64,000 bases of DNA, taken from NCBI GenBank assembly GCA_000156115.1, contig DS995276.1, forward strand, positions 3,309,274 to 3,373,273, in the 5' to 3' direction. How positions within the stretch are numbered: position 1 is the first letter of the stretch; each line of letters starts with the position of its first letter. This stretch comes from Rhodobacteraceae bacterium HTCC2083. GTDB lineage: Bacteria; Pseudomonadota; Alphaproteobacteria; Rhodobacterales; Rhodobacteraceae. Position numbers and translations under genes: made by a program. Under the pieces are notes generated by a model, which ran no database searches, had not been told where the DNA came from, and saw only the letters and a program-made list of their open reading frames with translations. Below are positions 36,863 through 44,888 of the stretch, piece after piece.

Positions 36863-37261
36863 CTATTCGCAGATGTTTTCTTTGATAAAGCAATTGGATC
36901 CGATGCAGCCATTCCAGCCTGCGTCCTTGGCAGCCTGAGATTTCTCACCGAACATGCCGTCGATTAACTCGACTGATTTGATCTTCTCGAATTTAAAAAT
37001 GCGCTTGGCTTCAAAATCGCGCCCCTTCGTGCAGCCGCGAAACTGCCAGCCGTGCATATAAAGACTGCCATTGTTGCCGATAGCGACCTGATGCACGTCG
37101 ATCAAGCGCGGCGCGCAGCCTTTGGAGGCGTCTTTGTCGTAGACCATTTCAATCGTGCGATTAGTTTCAGCAGCTTCGCACAATTCCGTTTCGAATTTTT
37201 TTTGCGCCATTGCTGATACAGGGATCAGCGCCAAGACTGCCAAGGCTTTAAACATCTTCAT
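36863..37261 (-). CDS. Exported cysteine-containing protein of unknown function
   Basis: A 132-residue protein with a clear Sec signal peptide ([19 protein letters not shown], cleavage before QKKFETEL). The mature part has six cysteines, an even number that could form disulfides in the periplasm, ending in the cluster [16 protein letters not shown]. The central [25 protein letters not shown] recalls WYL-like beta-rich domains, a weak resemblance. ATG 37261 has AGGGG upstream and overlaps the rlmE end by 14 bases. Confidence 0.7.
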   Translation of the reverse strand: MKMFKALAVLALIPVSAMAQKKFETELCEAAETNRTIEMVYDKDASKGCAPRLIDVHQVAIGNNGSLYMHGWQFRGCTKGRDFEAKRIFKFEKIKSVELIDGMFGEKSQAAKDAGWNGCIGSNCFIKENICE

Positions 37262-37982
37262 TGCCACGCCCCTTAAAACCAGTCGCGACAACAAATTTCT
37301 CAGAGCTATCCGAGCGCGAGCTTGGCGGTTTCATATGCGCAACCTTTGTGAAGTTCTGCTTTAGCAATTTTTGCAAATCACCCTCCGCGCCGCCCGCAAG
37401 AACTTTCGCAACGAACGTGCCACCCTCCGCAAGGACATCAAACGCAAAGTAAGCAGCGGTTTCGCACAAATGCATGATCCGAAGGTGATCGGTTTGTTTG
37501 TGCCCAGAGGATGAAGCGGCCATGTCGGACATGACGACATCTGCCTCACCGCCAAGCCACTCTTTCACTTTGTCGTCGGCACCTTCATCAAGAAAATCCA
37601 AGACATGGAACTCAGCGCCAGCCATGGTTTCAACCTCTTGAATGTCGATGCCAAGCAATGTGCCCACCGATTTGCCACGGCGATCCCCAAGCGCGTTGAT
37701 GCGCGGCACCGCGACCTGACACCAGCCGCCTGGCGCGCAGCCAAGATCAACCACGCGCGCGCCAGGCACGAGAAACCGATATTTGTCATCAAGCTCCATG
37801 ATTTTGAACGCAGCGCGGCCACGATAACCTTCCGCCTGCGCGCGTTTGACGTAAGGGTCATTGAGTTGGCGCTGCAACCAAAGCGTTGAGGACATGCGTC
37901 TCCCGCGCGCAGATTTAACTTTTACGGTTAAATCGCGTTGACCGCGGCCTGAATTGTTTTTGCCCGTAGGCGTCTTTGCCAT
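37248..37982 (-). CDS. rlmE: 23S rRNA 2'-O-ribose U2552 methyltransferase RlmE (FtsJ)
   Basis: A 244-residue enzyme. It has an N-terminal basic leader ([20 protein letters not shown]), [32 protein letters not shown], the SAM-binding [15 protein letters not shown] and the catalytic K-D-K-E set including VVMSDMA and [12 protein letters not shown]. It methylates U2552 of 23S rRNA in the assembled large subunit. The ATG at 37982 begins the family N-terminus. Ppx lies upstream on the same strand, and the two probably share a transcript. Confidence 0.94.
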   Translation of the reverse strand: MAKTPTGKNNSGRGQRDLTVKVKSARGRRMSSTLWLQRQLNDPYVKRAQAEGYRGRAAFKIMELDDKYRFLVPGARVVDLGCAPGGWCQVAVPRINALGDRRGKSVGTLLGIDIQEVETMAGAEFHVLDFLDEGADDKVKEWLGGEADVVMSDMAASSSGHKQTDHLRIMHLCETAAYFAFDVLAEGGTFVAKVLAGGAEGDLQKLLKQNFTKVAHMKPPSSRSDSSEKFVVATGFKGRGNEDV

Positions 37983-38048
37983 GTCACTTAACTTTCTAAA
38001 CGCTCGCAAGAGGCGCTGGTTCGATTTTTCGACGAAAAACCGCGCCCC

Positions 38049-39161
38049 TTAATACACGCCATCTTCCAAAACACCATCTGCGCTCATTTGAGCGTAGAGT
38101 AAACCTTCGCGCAGCCCTCTGTCAGCCACAGAGAGTTGATCCGTCGGCCAGCACCGCAAAAGCGCCTGCAAAATCGCGGCACCCGACATGATCAAAGCTT
38201 GGCGATCCTGTCCAATGCGCGGGTCCCTGCGACGCCCTGCAGGGCCAAGGTTCAGATACATCCGGATCACTTTGTCGATTTGATCGGACGTCATACGCAG
38301 GCCATCAACCTTATTCCGATCATAGCGCTTAAGCCCAAGATGTGAGGCCGCAACTGTCGTCACCGTGCCAGATGTTCCAACGATTTGAAAACCTTCGCGA
38401 GATTGCTCATCCTTATAGGGCGCAAATTCCGACAGATGTTCCTCAAAATACCAACTCATCAACGCAAAGCGCGCGGCATCATCTTCCACGTCATCAAAAT
38501 GATCACGCAAGGTCGCGACCCCCAAAGGCACGGAAATCCAATCCACTACTTTGGCCGCCGCAAAGGGGCTGTCTTGGGTGTGAAATCCGGCGTGCAGACG
38601 CATGATCGCCTTGGGGCGTTCTGGCTTTGGCACCGCACTTAGATCAATCCAGACCAACTCGGTTGAGCCACCGCCGATATCCACAACAAGCAGTTGTTCC
38701 GTCTTGGTCGACACCAAAGGCGCGCAGGAAATCACCGCTAAACGCGCCTCCTCCTCAGGCTTGATGATATCTAAACTAAGGCCCGTTTCACGGGTGATCT
38801 GGCGCATAAAGCCCGCACCATTTCCCGCGCGGCGACAGGCTTCTGTCGCCACAAGACGCATGTGTTTTACTTTGTGGCGTTTCAGTTTTTGCTGACAGAT
38901 GCGCAAAGCTTGGATCGTGCGCGACATGGACGCACGGCTCAGCTTGCCTGTGCTCTCCAACCCTGCCCCCAATTGGACGGACTTGGAAAAGCTATCGACC
39001 ACATGAAATTGACTGCCCTTCGGCTGGGCAATCAACATGCGACAACTGTTCGTACCCAAATCCAGCGCCGCATAAAGCGCATGTGGATCGGGCGGTTTCG
39101 GCGCGGGGCTCTCGACCGGTTTCAGGAATGCGCCCGCACCTTTGGGACGCTTGGGCGTCAT
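38049..39161 (-). CDS. Ppx/GppA exopolyphosphatase family protein
   Basis: A 370-residue sugar-kinase-fold phosphatase. It contains YAALDLGTNSCRMLIAQP (phosphate 1), RASMSRTIQALRICQQKL, VVDIGGGSTELVWIDL (phosphate 2) and the family block VGTSGTVTTVAASHLGLKRYDR. These proteins hydrolyse polyphosphate or pppGpp. The C-terminal domain is missing compared with E. coli Ppx, a length common in alphaproteobacteria. The first 25 residues are proline- and lysine-rich and poorly ordered. Confidence 0.9.
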   Translation of the reverse strand: MTPKRPKGAGAFLKPVESPAPKPPDPHALYAALDLGTNSCRMLIAQPKGSQFHVVDSFSKSVQLGAGLESTGKLSRASMSRTIQALRICQQKLKRHKVKHMRLVATEACRRAGNGAGFMRQITRETGLSLDIIKPEEEARLAVISCAPLVSTKTEQLLVVDIGGGSTELVWIDLSAVPKPERPKAIMRLHAGFHTQDSPFAAAKVVDWISVPLGVATLRDHFDDVEDDAARFALMSWYFEEHLSEFAPYKDEQSREGFQIVGTSGTVTTVAASHLGLKRYDRNKVDGLRMTSDQIDKVIRMYLNLGPAGRRRDPRIGQDRQALIMSGAAILQALLRCWPTDQLSVADRGLREGLLYAQMSADGVLEDGVY

Positions 39162-39269
39162 ATTTACGCCCTCCGATGTATCGTGTTATCTCTAGCCTAC
39201 GCCCGCTTTTTGATCCTCGCAAGAGGCTTGTGTACGCAAGCTGCTTCATAAACTCCATGAGAATTTTGA

Positions 39270-39359
39270 GCCGCACGTGCCTTGATTCACGCTAGCGAGT
39301 GATGCTGCGTTGCGGCTAAACTCACCTTGTTGACAAGCGTCGCTGCGGTGCGACGTTTT
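39270..39359 (+). promoter_or_regulatory. Structured leader candidate upstream of the methyl-folate operon
   Basis: GCCGCA (39270-39275) pairs with TGCGGC (39311-39316), enclosing TCAC/GTGA (39287-39290/39299-39302) around GCTAGC. A second hairpin CGTCGC/GCGACG (39338-39343/39350-39355) is followed by TTTT, which looks like an intrinsic terminator on the plus strand. No plus-strand gene ends here, so the terminator would lie in the leader of the 39435-41795 operon. It does not match SAM-II, SAH or cobalamin riboswitch sequences as I recall them. Attenuation is an inference. Confidence 0.35.
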
Positions 39360-39434
39360 GTCGATATCAAACCCTGCCGCGCCCGCCCTGTGCATTACGA
39401 GGGATCAAGAACTCAAGAACGTAAGGAATCAGCG

Positions 39435-39731
39435 ATGCCAGATGTAGTAGTTGTGTTTTGGCGCGACATCCCCGCTCAAGTGATGGTTGGCAAAGGCCGT
39501 CGTGGATCCAAGCGCCAACTTGAGGAACGGTTCGAACAAGCGATTGATCGTGCTGCGATGAAAGTGAATGCCAAAGATGCAGACGCTTATCTGGCGGAGT
39601 GGCGCAAAGCCGCGCCCTACCCCATGGAAGGTGAGCCGGACGCAATCGTAGAAGCGGAAGCACTGCGTCTTGAGGCAGAGTATGACAACGATCGCTTGAA
39701 AGCGCTGATCGCTAAGGATGGCTGGGCGTAA
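39435..39731 (+). CDS. Small PF13769-like protein ('virulence factor' family) of a methyl-folate operon
   Basis: A 98-residue soluble protein, MPDVVVVFWRDIPAQVMVGK, with a basic GRRGSKRQLEERFEQAID helix and an acidic C-terminus. It resembles the PF13769 family, called 'virulence factor' without mechanism. It has no signal peptide. GTAAGGAATC precedes the ATG at 39435. It is the first gene of an operon with a MetF-like reductase and a methyl-H4folate:corrinoid methyltransferase. That linkage argues for a role in one-carbon or cobalamin metabolism rather than virulence. Confidence 0.75.
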   Translation: MPDVVVVFWRDIPAQVMVGKGRRGSKRQLEERFEQAIDRAAMKVNAKDADAYLAEWRKAAPYPMEGEPDAIVEAEALRLEAEYDNDRLKALIAKDGWA

Positions 39732-39770
39732 GCGCCAGCGACTAATTTGATGGGTTTGGGAGAGACAATC

Positions 39771-40700
39771 ATGGCCTTGTTGAATTTTAAGAAAAAGGCG
39801 GCCCCCGCCGATCTGGACAATAGCGCCGAGGTTGAAGCGTTCCTGCAAGACTACTCCATCGAGGTGATGCCGCGCACGGCTGAGAAGGTCGATGATTTCC
39901 GCGCCTATCTGCCAGAGGGCACACGCGTCTACATCGCTCATATCGAAGGCACGCCGATAGAAGATATGGTCGCAACCGCCGCACGCATCAATTCTGAGGG
40001 TTACGATGTTATGCCGCACTTCCCCGCGCGCATCATCAAGGACGAAGCGACCCTCGCGGATTGGATCGCCCGCTATCAAGGTGAAGCAGATGTGCATCAA
40101 GCGCTCTTGCTAGCAGGTGGCGTCGCTACGCCGCATGGCGACTTTCACAGCTCAATGCAGCTTTTGGAGACAGGCCAATTCGACAAGGCAGGTTTCAAAC
40201 GCTTGCACGTCGCTGGTCACCCTGAAGGCAACAAAGATATCGACCCTCGCGGCTCTGATGCGAATGTGATGGAAGCCTTGCACTGGAAGCAATCTTTTAA
40301 CGAGCGTACGGATGCGCACATGGCTTTAGCCACGCAGTTCGCCTTTGAAGCAGGTCCAATCATTGAGTGGGCCGATGCGATCAAGGCCGCAGGCATTGAT
40401 ATCCCGATCCACATAGGCATCGCGGGTCCGGCAAAATTGCAAACCTTGATCAAATTCGCGATTGCTTGCGGTGTAGGACCCTCTTTGAAGGTTTTGCAAA
40501 AACGAGCAATGGATGTGACCAAGCTGCTTTTGCCCTACGAACCAACTGAAGTTCTGGCCCAGCTGGCCGCACACAAAGCCGCAAACCCCGATTTCAACAT
40601 CGAAAAAGTACATTTCTTCCCCCTTGGCGGCATTAAGACCAACGCCAATTGGGCAATTGAGCATGGCGGCGCTTCTGGCCGTCCCGCAAACGCTTCCTAA
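39771..40700 (+). CDS. Methylenetetrahydrofolate reductase-like protein (MetF family)
   Basis: A 309-residue TIM-barrel-like protein with weak MetF signatures: EVMPRTAEKVDDFRAYLPEGTRVYIAHIEG, HFPARIIKD, HQALLLAGGVATPHGDFHSS, FDKAGFKRLHVAGHPEGNKDIDP and TQFAFEAGPIIEWADAI. The (H/A)-GHPEG motif and TQFAF are where MetF binds FAD and methylene-H4folate. It probably produces 5-methyl-H4folate for the methyltransferase encoded next. Divergence from standard MetF suggests a specialised paralogue. Its ATG at 39771 was preferred over an upstream in-frame ATG because it follows GGGAGAGACAATC. Confidence 0.8.
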   Translation: MALLNFKKKAAPADLDNSAEVEAFLQDYSIEVMPRTAEKVDDFRAYLPEGTRVYIAHIEGTPIEDMVATAARINSEGYDVMPHFPARIIKDEATLADWIARYQGEADVHQALLLAGGVATPHGDFHSSMQLLETGQFDKAGFKRLHVAGHPEGNKDIDPRGSDANVMEALHWKQSFNERTDAHMALATQFAFEAGPIIEWADAIKAAGIDIPIHIGIAGPAKLQTLIKFAIACGVGPSLKVLQKRAMDVTKLLLPYEPTEVLAQLAAHKAANPDFNIEKVHFFPLGGIKTNANWAIEHGGASGRPANAS

Positions 40701-40712
40701 GGATCGAGCAAT

Positions 40713-41795
40713 ATGACGCGCACAGTAATTGAATCCAAAACCAAAACGGCAATCATGGGCTTTGACCAGCCGTTTTGCGTGATCGGCGAGCGGATTAACC
40801 CAACGGGTCGCAAGATCCTGAATGAAGAGTTGGAGCGAGGTGATTTCTCGCGCGTGGAAGCTGACGCGATTGCGCAAGTTGCGGCGGGCGCGAACATTCT
40901 CGACATCAATTCCGGAGCGGTATTTTCGGGCAAAATGGCGGAAGATCCACGCTATGCGGACAACAACTTTGTGGAACCCACATTGATGCGTCAGCTGATC
41001 GAAGTCGTGCAAGCGGTCACGGATTGCCCTTTGTGCATCGACAGCTCGGTTCCCGGTGCATTGGAGCAGGGTTTGGCCGCAGCAGAGGGTCGCCCCTTGC
41101 TCAATTCCGTGACGGGCGAAGAAGAGCGCCTTGAGATGGTGTTGCCATTGGTAAAGAAATACAATGTGCCAGTTGTTGCAATCTCAAACGATGACACAGG
41201 CATTTCAGAAGACCCCGAAGTGCGCTTCGCGGTTGCTAAGAAAATCGTCGAACGCGCGGCTGATTTCGGCATTCCTGCAAATGACATCGTGGTTGATCCA
41301 CTGGTGATGCCGATTGGTGCGATGGGAACGGCTGGTTTGCAGGTGTTCACGCTGGTGCGACGCTTGCGCGAAGAGTTGGGTGTGAACACGACCTGTGGCG
41401 CGTCCAACATTTCTTTCGGCTTACCCAACCGTCACGGTATCAACAATGCGTTCCTACCGATGGCGATGGGCGCTGGCATGACTTCGGCGATTATGAATCC
41501 TGTAGCCATCCCAGTTGGTCCTAAAAAGATGGCTGAGAAACGTGCGGAGATCGAAGCCTCTGGTGTGATTCTGCCAGCCGATATGGATGATGAGACAATC
41601 TGTCAGCTGTTTGGGCTTGGATCAACCAAGCCACGTGCAGGTAAGGAAATGGAAGCCATTCGCGCGGCGAACTTCCTGACAAACAATGATGACGGTGGTG
41701 GGGAATGGATCAAATCCAACAAGGTCGCGCCAAAAGCTGGTCAAGAAGGTCGCGGGCGCGCGGGTCGCACAGGTGGACGTCGCCGCAAGGCTTAA
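40713..41795 (+). CDS. Methyltetrahydrofolate:corrinoid methyltransferase (pterin-binding domain protein)
   Basis: A 360-residue protein built on the dihydropteroate-synthase-like barrel that binds methyl-H4folate: FCVIGERINPTGRKILNEEL at the start, ANILDINSGAVFSG, PLCIDSSVPGALEQGL, PLLNSVTGEEERLEMVLPLV and VDPLVMPIGAMGTAG. It corresponds to the second module of MetH but stands alone. The C-terminus is an Arg/Gly-rich tail (GRGRAGRTGGRRRKA) absent from MetH. Stand-alone modules of this type form part of a split methionine synthase in Rhodobacteraceae. The corrinoid-binding and homocysteine-binding partners are not in this window. Confidence 0.85.
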   Translation: MTRTVIESKTKTAIMGFDQPFCVIGERINPTGRKILNEELERGDFSRVEADAIAQVAAGANILDINSGAVFSGKMAEDPRYADNNFVEPTLMRQLIEVVQAVTDCPLCIDSSVPGALEQGLAAAEGRPLLNSVTGEEERLEMVLPLVKKYNVPVVAISNDDTGISEDPEVRFAVAKKIVERAADFGIPANDIVVDPLVMPIGAMGTAGLQVFTLVRRLREELGVNTTCGASNISFGLPNRHGINNAFLPMAMGAGMTSAIMNPVAIPVGPKKMAEKRAEIEASGVILPADMDDETICQLFGLGSTKPRAGKEMEAIRAANFLTNNDDGGGEWIKSNKVAPKAGQEGRGRAGRTGGRRRKA

Positions 41796-42064
41796 TCAGC
41801 TGTTAGCATGATGTGATTGGGTGTCGGAATGAATGGTTACTGACACCCACTATGTCTAATAAGATTGGCTTGAAGCGGTTTTCAGTGCGAAATCGGTTCA
41901 AAATGGTGGCGTTATCCGCCACAAAATACGTTGAGTTGATCAGGAAATCGGACGTGCGCAATTTGCAGGTGAAATTCGCAAACGTGGTTTTCGGATACTG
42001 GAAACACGTACGCATCTCATTGTTGTCTGTAACCCCGATGCAATTCGGTTGGTGATTTAGACAA
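41796..42064. other. Intergenic stretch without a supported gene
   Basis: Short frames exist on both strands (for example 41813-42055 plus, 41803-42117 minus). They lack a ribosome-binding site, family resemblance and the base usage of neighbouring genes. Nothing but the two palindromes near its right end can be supported. Confidence 0.5.
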
Positions 42065-42084
42065 GCAAGTTTTCTAGAAAATTT
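42065..42084. repeat. CTAG-centred palindrome, similar to the one beyond bdhA
   Basis: CAAGTTTTCTAGAAAATTTG is a near palindrome with the same TTTTCTAGAAAA core as 121-137. It lies just beyond the terminator-like palindrome that follows aglK. Confidence 0.5.
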
Positions 42085-42090
42085 GATCTT

Positions 42091-42110
42091 CGATTTTTCC
42101 GGAAAAATCG
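42091..42110. terminator. Perfect 20-base palindrome after aglK
   Basis: CGATTTTTCC at 42091-42100 is followed by its exact reverse complement to 42110. It begins four bases beyond the aglK stop. The T5 and A5 tracts flank a CCGG centre, which makes a bidirectional terminator plausible for the convergent operons. Confidence 0.55.
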
Positions 42111-42113
42111 CTC

Positions 42114-43202
42114 TCACGCGTAATAAAGCGACCGGCCATTTTTAAATACCTGAACTTTATCCGCATCTGCACCAAGCACAACCTTTTGACCACGCACATC
42201 TTTATGCGTCCCAGGCAGCTTTCCTATGACCGGATCAGCCCCGTGCTGACTTTCAAAATAAAGCAATGTGACTTCACCTAGGGCTTCGACAAAGTCGACG
42301 TTTCCTGCATAAATATGATCCCCGTCAACCTGTACCAAATCCTCCGGCCGCACGCCGACATTAACCGCAGCCCCCATATCCCCCGTAACGCTCGGTGCGC
42401 TGGAGAGTGCCGTGCCACCGCCCTCTAACGCCACTCTGGTCTGCGTACCAGTTTCCACGATTTTTCCGGGTAAGAGGTTCATCGCGGGCGAGCCGATAAA
42501 TTGTGCCACAAACTCGTTCTCTGGTCGCTCGTACAGCTCCAAAGGCGTACCGACCTGCGCGATACCTTTGTTGGCGAGAACTACGATCCGCGAAGCCAAT
42601 GTCATCGCCTCAACCTGATCGTGAGTCACGTAAATCATTGTACTGTCAGGCATTTGTTCCTTTAAACGCGCGATTTCGATACGGGTCGCAACCCGCAGCG
42701 CTGCATCAAGATTGGAAAGCGGTTCGTCAAACAAATAGACCTTTGGATCGCGAACGATAGATCGACCAATCGCAACACGTTGACGTTGGCCACCGGACAA
42801 GGCTTTGGGCAAACGATCCAGAAATTCGGTCAGCTGCAATTTCTCTGCCGCCGCGGTCACCGCTTCGTCAATTTCCGACGCACTTTTCTTGGCCAGCTTC
42901 AATGCAAACGCCATGTTATCGCGCACCGTCATATGCGGATAAAGCGCGTAGCTTTGAAACACCATCGCGATCCCACGTTGACTGGGTGGGACATTATTTA
43001 CCACCTGCCCTTCGATCTCTAGCGTGCCGCCTGTGATCTTCTCAAGACCCGCAATCATGCGCAAAAGCGTAGACTTACCGCAGCCTGAAGGCCCGACAAA
43101 AACAATTAACTCACCCGTTTCGATATCCAGATTGATATCTTTTAGAACCTCAACAGAGCCGCCGTACGTCTTTGCAACATCTGTCAGTTTGAGTTCAGCC
43201 AT
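42114..43202 (-). CDS. aglK: Alpha-glucoside ABC importer ATP-binding protein AglK (UgpC/MalK type)
   Basis: A 362-residue ABC ATPase with Walker A FVGPSGCGKSTLLRMIAGLE, signature ALSGGQRQRVAIGRSIVRDPKVYLFDEPLSNLD, H-loop VTHDQVEAM and a C-terminal TOBE/MalK regulatory domain starting near residue 240 (GVRPEDLVQV). It energises sugar uptake by two AglFG permeases. The gene is last in the aglEFGAK order, 12 bases after aglA. The locus and alpha-glucosidase support an alpha-glucoside substrate, though such ATPases can serve several importers. Confidence 0.92.
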   Translation of the reverse strand: MAELKLTDVAKTYGGSVEVLKDINLDIETGELIVFVGPSGCGKSTLLRMIAGLEKITGGTLEIEGQVVNNVPPSQRGIAMVFQSYALYPHMTVRDNMAFALKLAKKSASEIDEAVTAAAEKLQLTEFLDRLPKALSGGQRQRVAIGRSIVRDPKVYLFDEPLSNLDAALRVATRIEIARLKEQMPDSTMIYVTHDQVEAMTLASRIVVLANKGIAQVGTPLELYERPENEFVAQFIGSPAMNLLPGKIVETGTQTRVALEGGGTALSSAPSVTGDMGAAVNVGVRPEDLVQVDGDHIYAGNVDFVEALGEVTLLYFESQHGADPVIGKLPGTHKDVRGQKVVLGADADKVQVFKNGRSLYYA

Positions 43203-43214
43203 CTTTTGCGTCCT

Positions 43215-44867
43215 CTAAGTTGCGTGACGCAGAATTGCTACGCCCCACGGGTTCAGTTTCAAAATTCCATCGTTACGCGCAGCATCGCTTACCGCGCCAC
43301 CAATGTCTTCAAATTGCCCAGACAACGCGATCTCTTGCGCGGAATCAGACAAATTAATGCAACAGGTTAGGCGCGTAATACCCTGAAAACGATCAAACAT
43401 AACGACGTCACCTTCAGCACTAACCGTACTTTGATCACCTTTGTTAAGTACGCTATTTTCTGCACGAAATGCCAATGCGGTGCGATAGAAATGCAGCATT
43501 GCGCTTGGGTCATCCTCTTGCGCTGCAACCGATTGGGTCAGATGTTCGGACGCAACGGGAAGCCATGGTTTCGCTTCCGAAAATCCGCCCGCCGCATTGG
43601 ATGGTTCCCATACCATCGGTGTGCGACAGCCATCACGACCTTTGAACTCGGGCCAGAACTCAATGCCATAAGGATCTTGCAAATCTTCAAAAGCAACATC
43701 CGCTTCGGGCAATGCCAATTCTTCGCCTTGATAAAGACAGACCGATCCGCGCAAGAGCAACAATAGCATGAGATACGCTTTTTGCGCATCTGCACTGAGG
43801 TCCCAGCGTGTTGTATGACGGATTACATCGTGGTTGGATAACGCCCAACAGGCCCAGCCGTCACTCGCAACGCGATCAAAGCGTTCGAACACTTCAGCGA
43901 CACGCTTTGCGGTCAAAGGGTTTTTCTCAAGAAACTCAAATGCATAACACATGTGCGCGCCAGTCGTGCCTTTCGTATACTTACCAAGCAGCTCTAGCCC
44001 AAATTGCGCGTCGCCAACTTCGCCCACAGCTGCAGCACCTGGGTATTCATCAAGCACGGAACGAAAGCGCGCGAGGAAATCGAGGTTCTCCGGCTGGTTC
44101 TTGGAATGCACATGACGCTGGTGATTGTAGGGGTTCACAGAGGGTGCAATCGTTGAATTTCGCTCTTCCACAGGTAATGCAGGATTATCGCGCAACTCTT
44201 TGTCCGCAAAGTAGAAATTGATCGTGTCTAGGCGGAACCCGTCAACCCCGCGCTGTAACCAGAACCTCGTCGCGTCCAGCAAAGCATCTTGTACATCAGA
44301 GTTGTGAAAATTCAGATCCGGCTGCGAGGCTAGAAAATTATGTAAATAATATTGCTCGCGCCGACCATCCCAATGCCATGCCGGACCACCAAAGATGGAT
44401 AGCCAATTATTGGGTGCGGTGCCATCCGGTTTCGGATCGGACCACACATACCAATCGGACTTGGGATTGTCTTTCGAAACACGGCTTTCAACAAACCAAG
44501 GATGTTGATCCGAACTGTGCGAAAGTACCAGATCAATCATCACTTTCAAACCCAACTCATGCGCCCTTAAGACCAAAGCATCGAAATCTGCAAGTGTTCC
44601 AAACATAGGATCCACATCGCAGTAATCGCTGACATCATAGCCGAAATCTTTCATCGGCGACGTAAAGAACGGCGAAATCCAGATGCCATCGACACCCAGC
44701 GACGCCACATGATCCAAGCGACGCGTAATGCCCGCAAGATCCCCCGTGCCACTACCTGTGCTGTCTTGATAGCTACGCGGATAAATCTGATAGATGACGG
44801 CACCGCGCCACCAATCAGGATCACTTGCCTTATCTGTAGCACGAAGAGTTTGTGAAAGAGCATTCAT
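43215..44867 (-). CDS. aglA: Alpha-glucosidase, GH13 family (AglA)
   Basis: A 550-residue cytoplasmic hydrolase with the four GH13 regions: DLVLSHSSDQHPWF (region I), GVDGFRLDTINFYF (nucleophile D), AAVGEVGD (acid/base E) and ALSNHDVIRH (transition-state D). The N-terminal WWRGAVIYQIYPRSYQDSTGSGTGDLAGI is typical of oligo-1,6-glucosidase/alpha-glucosidases. It cleaves imported sucrose, trehalose, maltose or similar glucosides to free glucose, which glucokinase can use. No signal peptide. It follows aglG by 21 bases. Confidence 0.95.
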   Translation of the reverse strand: MNALSQTLRATDKASDPDWWRGAVIYQIYPRSYQDSTGSGTGDLAGITRRLDHVASLGVDGIWISPFFTSPMKDFGYDVSDYCDVDPMFGTLADFDALVLRAHELGLKVMIDLVLSHSSDQHPWFVESRVSKDNPKSDWYVWSDPKPDGTAPNNWLSIFGGPAWHWDGRREQYYLHNFLASQPDLNFHNSDVQDALLDATRFWLQRGVDGFRLDTINFYFADKELRDNPALPVEERNSTIAPSVNPYNHQRHVHSKNQPENLDFLARFRSVLDEYPGAAAVGEVGDAQFGLELLGKYTKGTTGAHMCYAFEFLEKNPLTAKRVAEVFERFDRVASDGWACWALSNHDVIRHTTRWDLSADAQKAYLMLLLLLRGSVCLYQGEELALPEADVAFEDLQDPYGIEFWPEFKGRDGCRTPMVWEPSNAAGGFSEAKPWLPVASEHLTQSVAAQEDDPSAMLHFYRTALAFRAENSVLNKGDQSTVSAEGDVVMFDRFQGITRLTCCINLSDSAQEIALSGQFEDIGGAVSDAARNDGILKLNPWGVAILRHAT

Positions 44868-44888
44868 AGTCGTTAACAGTCCATTGAG

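Noticed and set aside
39330..39359. TTGACA at 39330 as a -35 box
   Set aside because: No acceptable -10 hexamer at 16-18 bases; it overlaps the hairpin.
41803..42117. Overlapping open frames on both strands between the methyltransferase and aglK
   Set aside because: No ribosome-binding site, no recognisable domain, and the minus frame would include the terminator palindrome.
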